A DNA stretch of 64,000 nt, taken from NCBI GenBank assembly GCA_963703085.1, contig OY969789.1:2604001-2668000 (forward strand), written 5' to 3'. The translations under genes and the position numbers were made by a program. The DNA is from DATAEG01 sp963703085 (GTDB lineage: Bacteria > Actinomycetota > Actinomycetes > Mycobacteriales > Jatrophihabitantaceae). Positions 34,677-43,119 of the stretch are shown here, one piece after another. Within the stretch, counting starts at the first letter, position 1. Every line of letters begins with the position of its first letter. The notes beneath the pieces are model-generated. The model saw only the letters and a list, made by a program, of their open reading frames with translations. It made no database searches and was not told the DNA's origin.

Positions 34677-36914
34677 TCAGCGGAAGCTGCGCAGGCGCAG
34701 GCTGTTGGTGACCACGAACACCGAGCTGAACGCCATCGCGAAGCCGGCGATCAGCGGGTTGAGCAGGCCGAGCGCGGCGAGCGGGATGGCCGCCACGTTG
34801 TAGGCGAACGCCCAGAACAGGTTGGCCTTGATGGTGCGCAGCGTCGCCCGGGAAAGGCGGATCGCATCCGGCACCGCCTGCAGGTCACCCCGGACGAGCG
34901 TCAGATCGGCGGCCTGGATCGCGACGTCGGTGCCCGTGCCCATGGCCAGGCCGAGGTCGGCCTGGGCGAGGGCAGCGGCATCGTTGACGCCGTCTCCGGC
35001 CATCGCGACTACCCGACCGTCACGTTGCAATGCCTCGATGGCAGCGACCTTGCCGGCCGGCCGCGCGTCCGCGACGACGTCCGCTGCGGCGATCCCTACC
35101 TCAGCCGCGACCGCTTGGGCGGCAGCCAGATGGTCGCCGGTGAGCAGCACCGGCCGTAACCCCAGTCCGCGCAGCTGCCCGATCGCGGCCGCCGAACCCG
35201 GCTTCACCGTGTCGGCCACTTCCACCAGTCCGAGCACCGCCGACCTCGAGTCGGCCACCCAGACGATGCTGTGCCCCGACTGCTCGGCAACCTCGGCGGT
35301 GGCGCGCAACGAGTCCGGTGCCGCTGCCCCATCGAGCACCCAGTCGTGGCGACCGACCCGCAGCGCACGGCCGTCGACCGTTGCCAGAACACCATCGCCC
35401 TGCTCGGCGCGGAAGTGCTCGGCCGGGGGTAGCGCGCCGAGCCGGGCCTGGGCTGCGGAGACGATTGCCGACGCAATGGGATGTTCGGACCCCTGCTCGG
35501 CAGCGCCGGCCAGCCGTAGCAGTTCTTGCTCGCCGGTGCCCTCGGCCGCCGTCACGCCGACCAGGCTCATCCGCCCCGCGGTGACCGTGCCGGTCTTGTC
35601 CAGCACGATGGTGTCCACCCGCCGCGTCGACTCCAATACCTGGGGTCCGCGGATGAGCAGGCCGAGCTGGGCGCCGCGTCCGGTGCCGACCAGCAACGCC
35701 GTCGGCGTGGCCAGGCCCAGTGCGCACGGGCAGGCGACGATGAGTACGGAGACACCGGCCGTCAGGGCAGCCACCCACGAGTAGCCGAGAACCAACCACA
35801 CCAGCACCGTCGCCACGGCGATGCCGAACACGGCGGGCACGAACACCGCGGAGATCCGGTCGGCGAGGCGTTGCACCGCGGCCTTGCCGGTCTGTGCCTG
35901 TTCCACCAGCCGGCCGATCTGGGCCAGCTGCGTGTCGCCACCTACCCGCGCGGCGCGCACCTCGAGCCTTCCGGACACGTTCATCGTCGCGCCGACCACG
36001 CTGTCGCCCGGCGCGACGTCGACCGGTACCGGTTCGCCGGTGAGCAGGGACAGGTCGACCGCCGAGGTGCCGCGGACGATCTCGCCGTCGGTGGCCACCT
36101 TCTCGCCGGGACGGACGACGAAGACATCGCCGACCTGCAGCTGCTCGATGGGCACTCGGTGTTCGACCCCGCCGCGCAGCACTGCCGCATCCTTCGCACC
36201 GAGCTCCAGCAACGCCTGCAACGCGGCGCCGGATCGTGACTTGGCGCGTACCTCGAAGTAGCGACCGCACAGCAGGAACAGGGTGACGGCAGTGGCCACC
36301 TCGAAGTACAGCTCGCCGCGGTCCGCACTGCGAGCCAGCCAGGTGACGCGCATCCGCATCCCGAGTTCGCCGGCATCACCGAAGACCAGCGACCACACCG
36401 ACCACAAATATGAAGCGGTGATGCCGACCGACACGAGAGTGTCCATGGTGGACGAGCCGCGCAGCGCGTTTCGCACCGTCGCTGCGTGGAACGGCCACGC
36501 CGCCCAGGTGACGACCGGCGTGGCCAGCAGCAGGACGGCCCATTGCCAGCCCCGGAACTGCAATGGCGGAACCATGGATAACGCGACTACCGGCGGGGTG
36601 AGGGTAGCGGCGGTGAACATGCGGCGACGCAATGTGTCGAGGCTGTAGTCCTCGTGCTGATGCCCGTGGCCGTGCTGAGCGTCGTGCGGGTGTGCGTCGT
36701 AGCCGGTTGCTCGCACGGCGCGGACAAGCTCCTCGTCGGTGACTTCTTCGGCGCACATCACGTGTGCCTTCGCGGTCGCGTAATTCACTGTCGCGGTCAC
36801 ACCAGGCATCTTGTTGAGCTTGCGTTCCACGTGAGTAGCGCAGGAAGCACAGGTCATCCCGCCGATCGACAGCTGCACATCGCGTTCGCGCTGATCGGTA
36901 CGGGTGTCGGTCAT
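34677..36914 (-). CDS. copA: Copper-exporting P1B-type ATPase
   Basis: This 745-aa pump expels monovalent copper using ATP. An N-terminal heavy-metal domain has GMTCASCATH (C22, C25), then a His-rich linker (HPHDAQHGHGHQHED, about residues 75-89) and eight membrane helices with the copper site CPCALGLATP (near 395). The catalytic loops are DKTGT (phospho-Asp near 440) and GDGVNDAAAL, and a later metal-site helix contains YNVAAIPLAALG and MAFSSVFVVTNSLRL. Third gene of csoR-copZ-copA, 27 bp after copZ. The His-rich linker may store or sense copper. Confidence 0.94.
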   Translation of the reverse strand: MTDTRTDQRERDVQLSIGGMTCASCATHVERKLNKMPGVTATVNYATAKAHVMCAEEVTDEELVRAVRATGYDAHPHDAQHGHGHQHEDYSLDTLRRRMFTAATLTPPVVALSMVPPLQFRGWQWAVLLLATPVVTWAAWPFHAATVRNALRGSSTMDTLVSVGITASYLWSVWSLVFGDAGELGMRMRVTWLARSADRGELYFEVATAVTLFLLCGRYFEVRAKSRSGAALQALLELGAKDAAVLRGGVEHRVPIEQLQVGDVFVVRPGEKVATDGEIVRGTSAVDLSLLTGEPVPVDVAPGDSVVGATMNVSGRLEVRAARVGGDTQLAQIGRLVEQAQTGKAAVQRLADRISAVFVPAVFGIAVATVLVWLVLGYSWVAALTAGVSVLIVACPCALGLATPTALLVGTGRGAQLGLLIRGPQVLESTRRVDTIVLDKTGTVTAGRMSLVGVTAAEGTGEQELLRLAGAAEQGSEHPIASAIVSAAQARLGALPPAEHFRAEQGDGVLATVDGRALRVGRHDWVLDGAAAPDSLRATAEVAEQSGHSIVWVADSRSAVLGLVEVADTVKPGSAAAIGQLRGLGLRPVLLTGDHLAAAQAVAAEVGIAAADVVADARPAGKVAAIEALQRDGRVVAMAGDGVNDAAALAQADLGLAMGTGTDVAIQAADLTLVRGDLQAVPDAIRLSRATLRTIKANLFWAFAYNVAAIPLAALGLLNPLIAGFAMAFSSVFVVTNSLRLRSFR

Positions 36915-36941
36915 GAGTGATGCTCCGAGTTCTGCTGCTGC

Positions 36942-37163
36942 TCAGGCGAGCTGGTAGGCGCCGGCCTCAGCCAGGGCGGCTGCCACGGCGTGGCGAGCGA
37001 GAGGGAGCGCGGAGAGCACGGTGACGGTCGAGGTCTGACCGGGGACGAGATCGACGTCAACTGCTTCGACCCCAGCGAGTTCGTGAATCTCTTCGGTCAC
37101 CGCTTGCGCGCAGTGCGCACAGGTCAGCCCGGTGACCTGGTAGCTCGTCGCGGCGCTCCTCAT
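36942..37163 (-). CDS. copZ: Copper chaperone, heavy-metal-associated domain
   Basis: This 73-aa HMA-fold protein carries Cu(I) to CsoR or CopA. The metal site GLTCAHCAQ has C15 and C18. ATG 37163 overlaps the csoR stop as ATGA, and copA follows after 27 bp. It belongs to the copper-responsive operon controlled by CsoR. Confidence 0.92.
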   Translation of the reverse strand: MRSAATSYQVTGLTCAHCAQAVTEEIHELAGVEAVDVDLVPGQTSTVTVLSALPLARHAVAAALAEAGAYQLA

Positions 37164-37450
37164 GAGCGGACCAACCGCGCGATCGCCTGGCTGGCTTCTC
37201 TGAGCTTCTCGTCTGCTTCCGACCCACCGGCGCCGATCGCGTGCGTGACGCAGTGCGCGAGGTGCTCGTCGAGCAGGCCGAGCGCGAACGATTCGAGGGC
37301 GCGAGTTGCCGCCGAGACCTGCGTGAGTACGTCGATGCAGTAGGTGTCGCTCTCGACCATGCGCTGCAAGCCACGCACCTGGCCTTCGACCCGGCGTAGC
37401 CGGCGGAGTTGATCTGCCTTGCTGTCGGCGTAGCCGGGCGGAGTCTGCAT
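37160..37450 (-). CDS. csoR: CsoR copper-sensing repressor
   Basis: This 96-aa all-helical repressor releases DNA on binding Cu(I). The ligand triad of the family is present as C38 (DTYCIDVL), H63 and C67 (LLDEHLAHC), with the same spacing as M. tuberculosis CsoR. ATG 37450 was chosen; a longer reading to 37675 has no support. Two CsoR-type operators at 37473-37489 and 37507-37523 lie upstream, so the operon is probably self-repressed and induced by copper. Confidence 0.94.
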   Translation of the reverse strand: MQTPPGYADSKADQLRRLRRVEGQVRGLQRMVESDTYCIDVLTQVSAATRALESFALGLLDEHLAHCVTHAIGAGGSEADEKLREASQAIARLVRS

Positions 37451-37472
37451 CACTGGCCCTCCCAGAACTTCA

Positions 37473-37489
37473 ATACCCCTGGTGGGTAT
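37473..37489. promoter_or_regulatory. CsoR-type operator 1
   Basis: The site is ATACCCCTGGTGGGTAT, with ATACCC and GGGTAT as perfect arms and a five-base spacer. This matches the GC-rich ATACCC/GGGTAT pattern of actinobacterial CsoR sites. It ends 23 bp upstream of the csoR start, over its likely promoter. Confidence 0.78.
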
Positions 37490-37506
37490 CTCCCTAGTCA
37501 CCGTAC

Positions 37507-37523
37507 ATACCGCCCGGGGGTAT
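37507..37523. promoter_or_regulatory. CsoR-type operator 2
   Basis: The site is ATACCGCCCGGGGGTAT: the same 17-bp length and ATACC/GGTAT ends as operator 1, with an imperfect central match. The two centres are 34 bp apart, about three helix turns, so two CsoR tetramers could bind on one face. The DUF255 gene starts about 97 bp beyond on the other strand and could share the control. Confidence 0.65.
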
Positions 37524-37619
37524 CGCAAGCGCCGCCTTGAGCGATGCTCTTGTTGCCGTGCCGGGACGGAGGCTTCCGCCGTGCCCACTCCCGATCCGGC
37601 CGGGTGGCAGGCTGGATGG

Positions 37620-39605
37620 ATGCCGAATCGATTGGTAGACGCGACGAGTCCGTACCTGCAGCAGCACGCGGACAACCCGGTCGAGTGGTGGCAGTGGGGG
37701 GACGACGCATTCGCCGAGGCGAAGCGGCGCGACGTTCCGGTGCTGCTCAGTGTCGGATACGCCGCCTGTCACTGGTGCCACGTGATGGCGCACGAGTCGT
37801 TCGAGGACGAGCCGACCGCGGCGCAGATGAACGCCGGGTTCGTCAATGTGAAGGTGGATCGCGAGGAGCGTCCCGACGTCGATGCGGTGTACATGGAGGC
37901 GACCCAGGCTCTGACCGGACGGGGCGGCTGGCCGATGACGTGCCTGCTCACCCCGGAGGGGGAACCGTTCTTCGCCGGGACGTACCTGCCGCGAGCGCAG
38001 CTGCAGGCCCTGCTTCAGGCAGCGAGCGACGCATGGCAGGAACGCCGGGCCGAGCTGGTCGAGTCGGGCCAGCGCGTCGTCGCCGCGCTGGCCCGAAAAG
38101 AGAGCCCGGCCCACCCGTTACCCACCGAAGCGGACCTCGATACCGCGGTGCAGACCCTGCGCACCCAGTTCGACGAGCAGTACGGCGGATTCGGAGCGGC
38201 GCCGAAGTTCCCGCCGTCGATGGTGCTCGAATTCCTGCTGCGCCATCACGAACGCACCGCAGCTGCCGACGCGTTGCCGATGGCGGAGCGGACGCTGGAG
38301 GCGATGGCCCGCGGCGGGATGTACGACCAATTGGCCGGCGGCTTCGCTCGTTACAGCGTGGACGACCGATGGGTAGTGCCGCACTTCGAAAAGATGCTGT
38401 ACGACAACGCGTTGCTCCTGCCGGTCTACCTGCATTGGTGGCGGATCACCGCAAGCCCCTTGGCCGAACGGATCGTCCGGGAAACCGCGGCTTTCCTGCT
38501 GCGCGACCTGCGCACACCGGAGGGTGGGTTCGCCTCGGCGCTCGACGCGGACACCAACGGCGTGGAAGGGCTCACCTACGTCTGGACGCCGCAGCAACTG
38601 CGTGATGCTCTGGGCGAAGTTGATGCTGCGGCTGCGGCCGAGCTGTTCGAGGTGACCGACTCCGGCACCTTCGAGGACGGGGCCTCGACGTTGCAGCTGC
38701 TTGCCGACCCGCCGGACTCCGGGCGCTGGGCCGACCTGCGGGGACGCCTGCTGGCCGCCCGGGAAAACCGGCCCCAGCCGGCTCGCGACGACAAGGTGGT
38801 GACTGCCTGGAACGGGTTGGCCATTGCGGCCCTCGCCGAGGCCGGCGTGATCCTCGGCGAGGCTGATTACGTGACCGCCGCGGCCGAAGCGGCCGAGTTG
38901 TTGCTCGACACGCACTGGCTCGACGGCCGGCTGCGGCGTTCCTCCCGCGGTGGCGAGGTGGGCGAGCCGCGCGGAGTCCTCGAGGACTACGCGGATCTCG
39001 CGGACGGGCTGTTGATGCTGCACCAAGCCACCGGCCTGCCGCGCTGGTTGACCGCAGCCGGCGACCTGCTGGCCGTGGCAGTCGAGAGCTTCATCGACGA
39101 CGACGGGACCGTGTGGGACACCGCGGCTGATGCCAGCCCACTGGTGCGTCGCCCGTGGGATCCGACTGACGGCGCTACCCCGTCGGGCAACAGCGCGCTG
39201 GCCGCCGCGCTGCTGACCTACTCCGCACTCACCGGCTCACCTCGACACCGTGAGACGGCCGAGCGGCTGCTCACGGTGGTGACCTGGTTGGGCCGCGACC
39301 AGCCTCGCTTCGTCGGGCACGCGCTGGCTGCGGCCGAGGCGCTCGTGGACGGTCCGGTACAGATGGCGGTGGTCGGTGAAGCGGGTTCCGGGGAACTCAC
39401 CGCAGCGGCGTGGCTGCATCGCCGCCCAGGCGCAGTCGTCGTCTCGGGCGACACCGACGCATCCGGAATGCCCCTGCTCGCACACCGGCCGGCTCGCACC
39501 GACGGCGGGCTGGCCTATGTCTGCCGGGGGATGGTCTGCGACGCCCCGGTCGCCGACGTCGCGGCGCTGGTCGCGGCGTTGCGCGCAACCGTCCCAGGGC
39601 GCTGA
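37620..39605 (+). CDS. DUF255 thioredoxin-fold / glycosidase-like protein (spermatogenesis-associated 20 family)
   Basis: The protein has 661 residues. An N-terminal thioredoxin-like domain carries the DUF255 signature: NRLVDATSPYLQQHADNPVE, GYAACHWCHVMAHESFED (CxxC), and VKVDREERPDVDAVYM. An (alpha/alpha) six-hairpin barrel of the glycosidase type follows (FEKMLYDNALLL, DDKVVTAWNGLAIAALAE). Redox or binding roles are suspected for the family, but no reaction is established. From memory Rv1084 is the M. tuberculosis counterpart, two genes from mca. ATG 37620 was chosen. The CsoR operators lie upstream on this side, so copper control is possible. A strong hairpin covers its stop codon. Confidence 0.85.
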   Translation: MPNRLVDATSPYLQQHADNPVEWWQWGDDAFAEAKRRDVPVLLSVGYAACHWCHVMAHESFEDEPTAAQMNAGFVNVKVDREERPDVDAVYMEATQALTGRGGWPMTCLLTPEGEPFFAGTYLPRAQLQALLQAASDAWQERRAELVESGQRVVAALARKESPAHPLPTEADLDTAVQTLRTQFDEQYGGFGAAPKFPPSMVLEFLLRHHERTAAADALPMAERTLEAMARGGMYDQLAGGFARYSVDDRWVVPHFEKMLYDNALLLPVYLHWWRITASPLAERIVRETAAFLLRDLRTPEGGFASALDADTNGVEGLTYVWTPQQLRDALGEVDAAAAAELFEVTDSGTFEDGASTLQLLADPPDSGRWADLRGRLLAARENRPQPARDDKVVTAWNGLAIAALAEAGVILGEADYVTAAAEAAELLLDTHWLDGRLRRSSRGGEVGEPRGVLEDYADLADGLLMLHQATGLPRWLTAAGDLLAVAVESFIDDDGTVWDTAADASPLVRRPWDPTDGATPSGNSALAAALLTYSALTGSPRHRETAERLLTVVTWLGRDQPRFVGHALAAAEALVDGPVQMAVVGEAGSGELTAAAWLHRRPGAVVVSGDTDASGMPLLAHRPARTDGGLAYVCRGMVCDAPVADVAALVAALRATVPGR

Positions 39606-39620
39606 CCCTGAGACGGTTGC
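39585..39620. terminator. Hairpin terminator over the DUF255 stop codon
   Basis: Arms GCAACCGTCCCAGGG (39585-39599) and CCCTGAGACGGTTGC (39606-39620) pair at all positions except one G.U, with the loop CGCTGA holding the stop codon TGA at 39603-39605. The stem can be extended by one more C-G pair. It lies between the convergent DUF255 gene and the gene ending at 39630 and could stop transcription from both sides. Confidence 0.8.
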
Positions 39621-39629
39621 GTCGACTTG

Positions 39630-40256
39630 TTACAGGTTCGGACCTTCGGTGCGCAGCTTGTCCACCTCGGACATCGCCTCGCGCAGGCTGCCGAGCCACT
39701 CCTCGGTGTGCTCCCCGACGAGCTTGACGCACCAGGCGAGTGCTTCCGAGCGGGACCGGGCGACCCCCGCGTCGACGAGTGTGTCGAGCACGCGTCGTTC
39801 CGGCTGGCGCAGCCGGGTCATCACCGGCACGGACAGGTGGGTGAACAGCACCCGGGTGTCGTCGATGGACGCGCCCCAGGCGATGCTGCGCCCGTAGCGA
39901 GCCTCGGCTTCGGCGGCGATCGCCATTCGCTCGGCTCTGGTTTCCTCGCGGAACCGGCTGATCCGGCCCTTCGCCGCGGCCTCGGCGCCGTCGCTGTCGG
40001 CGTCCGGCTTGGCCAGCTCGCCGATGACGACGATTTCCTCGCGATCGACGGCGACCGACGGAGCCTGGGTGAACCAGTCGTCCGGCAGTCGGCCGGTGAG
40101 CCACGCCGCGGCGTCATCCGCCGGCGGCAGGTCGGCTTGCTGCCAACCCCCGGGCCGGCCGAAGCCGCGACCGCCGCGTCCGCCGCGGCGCCCTCCCGGA
40201 CCACCCTCGAACTCGCCCCGACCGTGCCCGCGGTGCGGGCCATCGTGTGCATGCAT
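39630..40256 (-). CDS. Actinobacterial protein with His/Gly/Arg-rich head, function unknown
   Basis: This is a 208-aa protein. The first 40 residues are rich in His, Gly and Arg (HAHDGPHRGHGRGEFEGG, GRRGGRGGRGFGRPGG). Next comes a conserved-looking core (PDDWFTQAPSVAVDREEIVV, ISRFREETRAERMAIA), and the C-terminus SRSEALAWCVKLVGEHTEEW resembles a ribbon-helix-helix or similar DNA-binding helix pair. The start ATG 40256 has GAGGAGG seven bases upstream. The head could bind metal or nucleic acid. No family function is known to me. Confidence 0.7.
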   Translation of the reverse strand: MHAHDGPHRGHGRGEFEGGPGGRRGGRGGRGFGRPGGWQQADLPPADDAAAWLTGRLPDDWFTQAPSVAVDREEIVVIGELAKPDADSDGAEAAAKGRISRFREETRAERMAIAAEAEARYGRSIAWGASIDDTRVLFTHLSVPVMTRLRQPERRVLDTLVDAGVARSRSEALAWCVKLVGEHTEEWLGSLREAMSEVDKLRTEGPNL

Positions 40257-40377
40257 GGGAACCTCCTCGTTGATTACATAGTTACACGCTATCACTGCAA
40301 CAACCGCGCCAGGTGGAGGTATTCCCGCAGCGGCTGGGGACTGCGGCCGGCTCTGGCCGAGCGGCTATGGTCGTCGC

Positions 40378-41406
40378 GTGCGTGCAGCGGTGTTCCATGG
40401 CCCCGGAAACGTCCGCATCGAGGATGTCGATGAGCCGGAGATCGAGCTAGACACCGACGCGGTCGTCTCCGTCCTCGCCGCCGGCCTCTGTGGCCTGGAT
40501 CTGTGGGCTTGGCGCGGGTACAGCGGGACGGTGGGCGGTCGTACCGGCCACGAATTCGTCGGCGTGGTGGACGCGGTCGGCGCCGACGTGCGCACGCTGC
40601 GCACCGGCGATCTGGTGCTGGCACCGCCCGGCTGGTCGGACGGCACCTGCGAGTACTGCCTGGCCGGGCTCACCACCTCCTGTGTGGACGGCGGCGTCTG
40701 GGGCGAGCCGGGGCACGATGGGGCGCACGGCGAGCGGATCCGGGTCCCGCAGGCGGACGGCACCTTGCTGCGGGTTCCCGACGAGTTGGCCGGTGAACCC
40801 GGCAAGCTGCTTGCCCTCACCTGTGCGATGCCGGTGGCTCATCACGCTGCGCTGAGTGCTGATGTGCACGGTGGCAGCACCGTGGTCATCCTTGGCGACG
40901 GCGCGGTAGGTCTCTGTGCGGTGCAGATGGCGCGCCGGCGCGGCGCGACACGCGTGGTGCTCGTCGGTCATCATGACGACCGACTGCTCGTCGCAAAGGC
41001 ATTGGGTGCCGACGAGGTGGTCAACGCCGGCGAAGACCAGACCGCGGCAGTCGAGGACATCATGGGACACACCGGCGGCGCGGACTGCGTCCTGGAATGC
41101 GTCGGAACCGCGTCGTCCTGGGCGACCGCGGTTGCCGTGGCCCGCGACGGGGGCCGGGTGGGGTTCGTCGGCACGCCGCATTCGGTCGACGGCCTCGGGC
41201 TGCGCACCATCTACGAGCGCAACATCACCGTTGCCGGCGGTGTTGCGCCGGCCCGGGCTGCGCTGCCCGCCCTGCTCCGCGCGACCGCGGACGGCAGCAT
41301 CGACCCGGCTCCGGTCGTCGACCTGGTGCTACCGCTGGACGAGATCGCTGACGGCTACGCAGCTCTGGACGAGCGCATCGCCACCAAGGTGAGACTGACG
41401 CTCTGA
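40378..41406 (+). CDS. Zinc-dependent alcohol dehydrogenase (MDR family)
   Basis: This 342-aa medium-chain dehydrogenase oxidises alcohols or polyols with NAD(P). Catalytic-zinc residues are in AAGLCGLDLWAW (Cys), GRTGHEFVGVVDAVG (His, Glu) and the later Asp/Glu. The structural-zinc loop GTCEYCLAGLTTSC has three of the usual four cysteines, and HHAALSADVHGGSTVVILGD leads into the Rossmann domain (GDGAVGLCAVQMA). The start is GTG 40378, 121 bp after the divergent start. The substrate is not readable from sequence. Confidence 0.88.
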   Translation: MRAAVFHGPGNVRIEDVDEPEIELDTDAVVSVLAAGLCGLDLWAWRGYSGTVGGRTGHEFVGVVDAVGADVRTLRTGDLVLAPPGWSDGTCEYCLAGLTTSCVDGGVWGEPGHDGAHGERIRVPQADGTLLRVPDELAGEPGKLLALTCAMPVAHHAALSADVHGGSTVVILGDGAVGLCAVQMARRRGATRVVLVGHHDDRLLVAKALGADEVVNAGEDQTAAVEDIMGHTGGADCVLECVGTASSWATAVAVARDGGRVGFVGTPHSVDGLGLRTIYERNITVAGGVAPARAALPALLRATADGSIDPAPVVDLVLPLDEIADGYAALDERIATKVRLTL

Positions 41407-41462
41407 CCGCGCTGAGCGCATCCAGCGAGTGCCGGCGCGCAGCAAGGGATGCGTTACGAGCA

Positions 41463-42155
41463 TCAGGCGATGGTGAACACCGCCAACCAGATGGCGATGT
41501 AGTGGCAGATCGCGGCCAGCAGGGTGCAGAGGTGGAAGACCTCATGGAAGCCGAAGACGTTCGGGGATGGATTGGGCCGTTTCAGGCCGTAGACGACTGC
41601 GCCCGCCGTGTAGAGCAGGCCGCCGGCCACCACTAGGACCAGCGCCGCGATGCCGGCGTGCATCAACTGCGGCATGACGAACACGGCGACCCAGCCGAGG
41701 CCGATGTAGCAGGGCACCGAGATCCAGCGCGGCGCGTCCGGCCAGGCGGATTTCAGCGCGACGCCGAACACCGCACCGGTCCAGACGACGACCAGCACGA
41801 TGGTCGCCGAAGTCCTGGGCAAGGTCAGCACTGCGATCGGGGTGTATGTGCCGGCGATGAACACGAAGATCATCGAGTGGTCGAGGCGCTTCATCACGGC
41901 GTGCCCGCGGGCCTGCCACGGGATGCGGTGATACAGCGCTGAGGTCGTGAACAGAGCAGTCACCGTGATCGCGTAGACGGCGGTGGACAGGCCGGCCCGA
42001 TGGCCGCGCAACGTTGCTGCGACGACGATCAGTGTCGCGCCGCTGGCCAGCGACAGCACCGCGGCATAGGCGTGCAGCCAACCGCGCAGCCGCGGCTTCA
42101 CCGTCAGGGGAAGCGGCAGCGGCCCGCTGTGCGGCGCCGGCTCGACAAGGTTCAC
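41463..42155 (-). CDS. trhA: TrhA/hemolysin III family membrane protein
   Basis: This 230-aa seven-helix protein is of the PAQR/hemolysin III family. Conserved polar residues are TTSALYHRIPWQARGHAVMK, RLDHSMIFVFIAGTYTPIAV and FGFHEVFHLCTLLAAICHY (His pair, probable metal site). The B. subtilis and E. coli members affect membrane energetics or fatty-acid state; a precise reaction is unproven. The GTG start at 42155 has GGAG just upstream, and a 24-bp palindrome covers the promoter side. From memory Rv1085c is in the same position. Confidence 0.88.
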   Translation of the reverse strand: MNLVEPAPHSGPLPLPLTVKPRLRGWLHAYAAVLSLASGATLIVVAATLRGHRAGLSTAVYAITVTALFTTSALYHRIPWQARGHAVMKRLDHSMIFVFIAGTYTPIAVLTLPRTSATIVLVVVWTGAVFGVALKSAWPDAPRWISVPCYIGLGWVAVFVMPQLMHAGIAALVLVVAGGLLYTAGAVVYGLKRPNPSPNVFGFHEVFHLCTLLAAICHYIAIWLAVFTIA

Positions 42156-42160
42156 TCCGG

Positions 42161-42184
42161 CTAACTTACGGAACCGTAGGTTAG
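42161..42184. promoter_or_regulatory. 24-bp palindrome upstream of trhA
   Basis: CTAACTTACGG (42161-42171) and CCGTAGGTTAG (42174-42184) are complementary at ten of eleven positions, separated by AA. The site lies 6 bp from the trhA start on one side and 54 bp from the prenyl-synthase start on the other. The length and shape suit a TetR-class dimer. No regulator gene is adjacent. Confidence 0.68.
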
Positions 42185-42237
42185 CCGTCGAGGCGACGTG
42201 GTCCGGCTCTCAGCGCGGGACACTAGGATTCGGCGGC

Positions 42238-43005
42238 GTGGGTCTCCGCGCCGCCGCCTACGCGGTCTACGAGCGCCGGCTGCGCGCGCGGTTGGCCGGC
42301 CGGCCGATGCCCCGGCACGTCGCGTTGATGCTGGACGGCAATCGTCGCTGGGCCCGGTCGATGGGGCTGGATGACGTGAACCGCGGTCACCGCATCGGCG
42401 CCAGCCATATCGGCGACCTGCTGGAGTGGTGTGTGGAGGCGGGCGTCGAGCACGTCACGCTGTTCCTGCTGTCGACCGACAACCTCAGCCGGCCACGCGC
42501 TGAGCTCGACCCGTTGCTGCGGATCATCGAAGGCGTCAGCGAGGAGCTGTCGAGCGACGGAGCGCCGTGGCGGATCACCGCGATGGGCGTGCTGGACCTG
42601 CTGCCCGCCGAGACCGCGGCCGCGCTGAAGTCCGCCGAGGAGCGGACTGCCGACCGCACCGGCATGTGGGTGAACGTCGCGGTCGGTTACGGGGGTCGTC
42701 GCGAGATCGCCGACGCGGTGCGCTCGCTGCTGCAGCAGCATGCCGAGGCCGGTACGTCGCTGGAGGAACTCGCCGAGACGCTCGAGGTGGACCACATCGC
42801 CGAGCACCTCTACACGAAGGGCCAACCGGACCCCGATCTGGTGATCCGGACGTCCGGCGAGCAGCGGCTGTCCGGCTTCCTGCTGTGGCAGTCGGCGCAT
42901 TCGGAGTTCTACTTCTGTGACGCACTGTGGCCGGACTTCCGCAGGGTGGACTTCCTGCGCGCGCTGCGGGACTACTCCGAGCGGCAACGACGCTTCGGCG
43001 GCTGA
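42238..43005 (+). CDS. Short-chain Z-isoprenyl diphosphate synthase (UppS family)
   Basis: This 255-aa cis-prenyltransferase condenses IPP onto an allylic diphosphate. MLDGNRRWAR (Asp33 the catalytic acid, Asn35, Arg36) and RTSGEQRLSGFLLWQSAHSE are hallmarks, with EFYFCDALWPDF at the end. The position matches Rv1086, the Z-farnesyl diphosphate synthase of M. tuberculosis (recalled), so a short-chain product feeding decaprenyl phosphate is likely. GTG start at 42238. It is followed by the phoH gene 114 bp later. Confidence 0.88.
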   Translation: MGLRAAAYAVYERRLRARLAGRPMPRHVALMLDGNRRWARSMGLDDVNRGHRIGASHIGDLLEWCVEAGVEHVTLFLLSTDNLSRPRAELDPLLRIIEGVSEELSSDGAPWRITAMGVLDLLPAETAAALKSAEERTADRTGMWVNVAVGYGGRREIADAVRSLLQQHAEAGTSLEELAETLEVDHIAEHLYTKGQPDPDLVIRTSGEQRLSGFLLWQSAHSEFYFCDALWPDFRRVDFLRALRDYSERQRRFGG

Positions 43006-43119
43006 CCGCGGGCAACTGCCCGGCATCGCGTTCGGTGTGTCGGCGCCGCCGGGCGCAGATGGACTCGTAGCGTTTCGGGCGTTGGGCCACACACCGCCGA
43101 CCTGTGATGGAGCGTCTCT

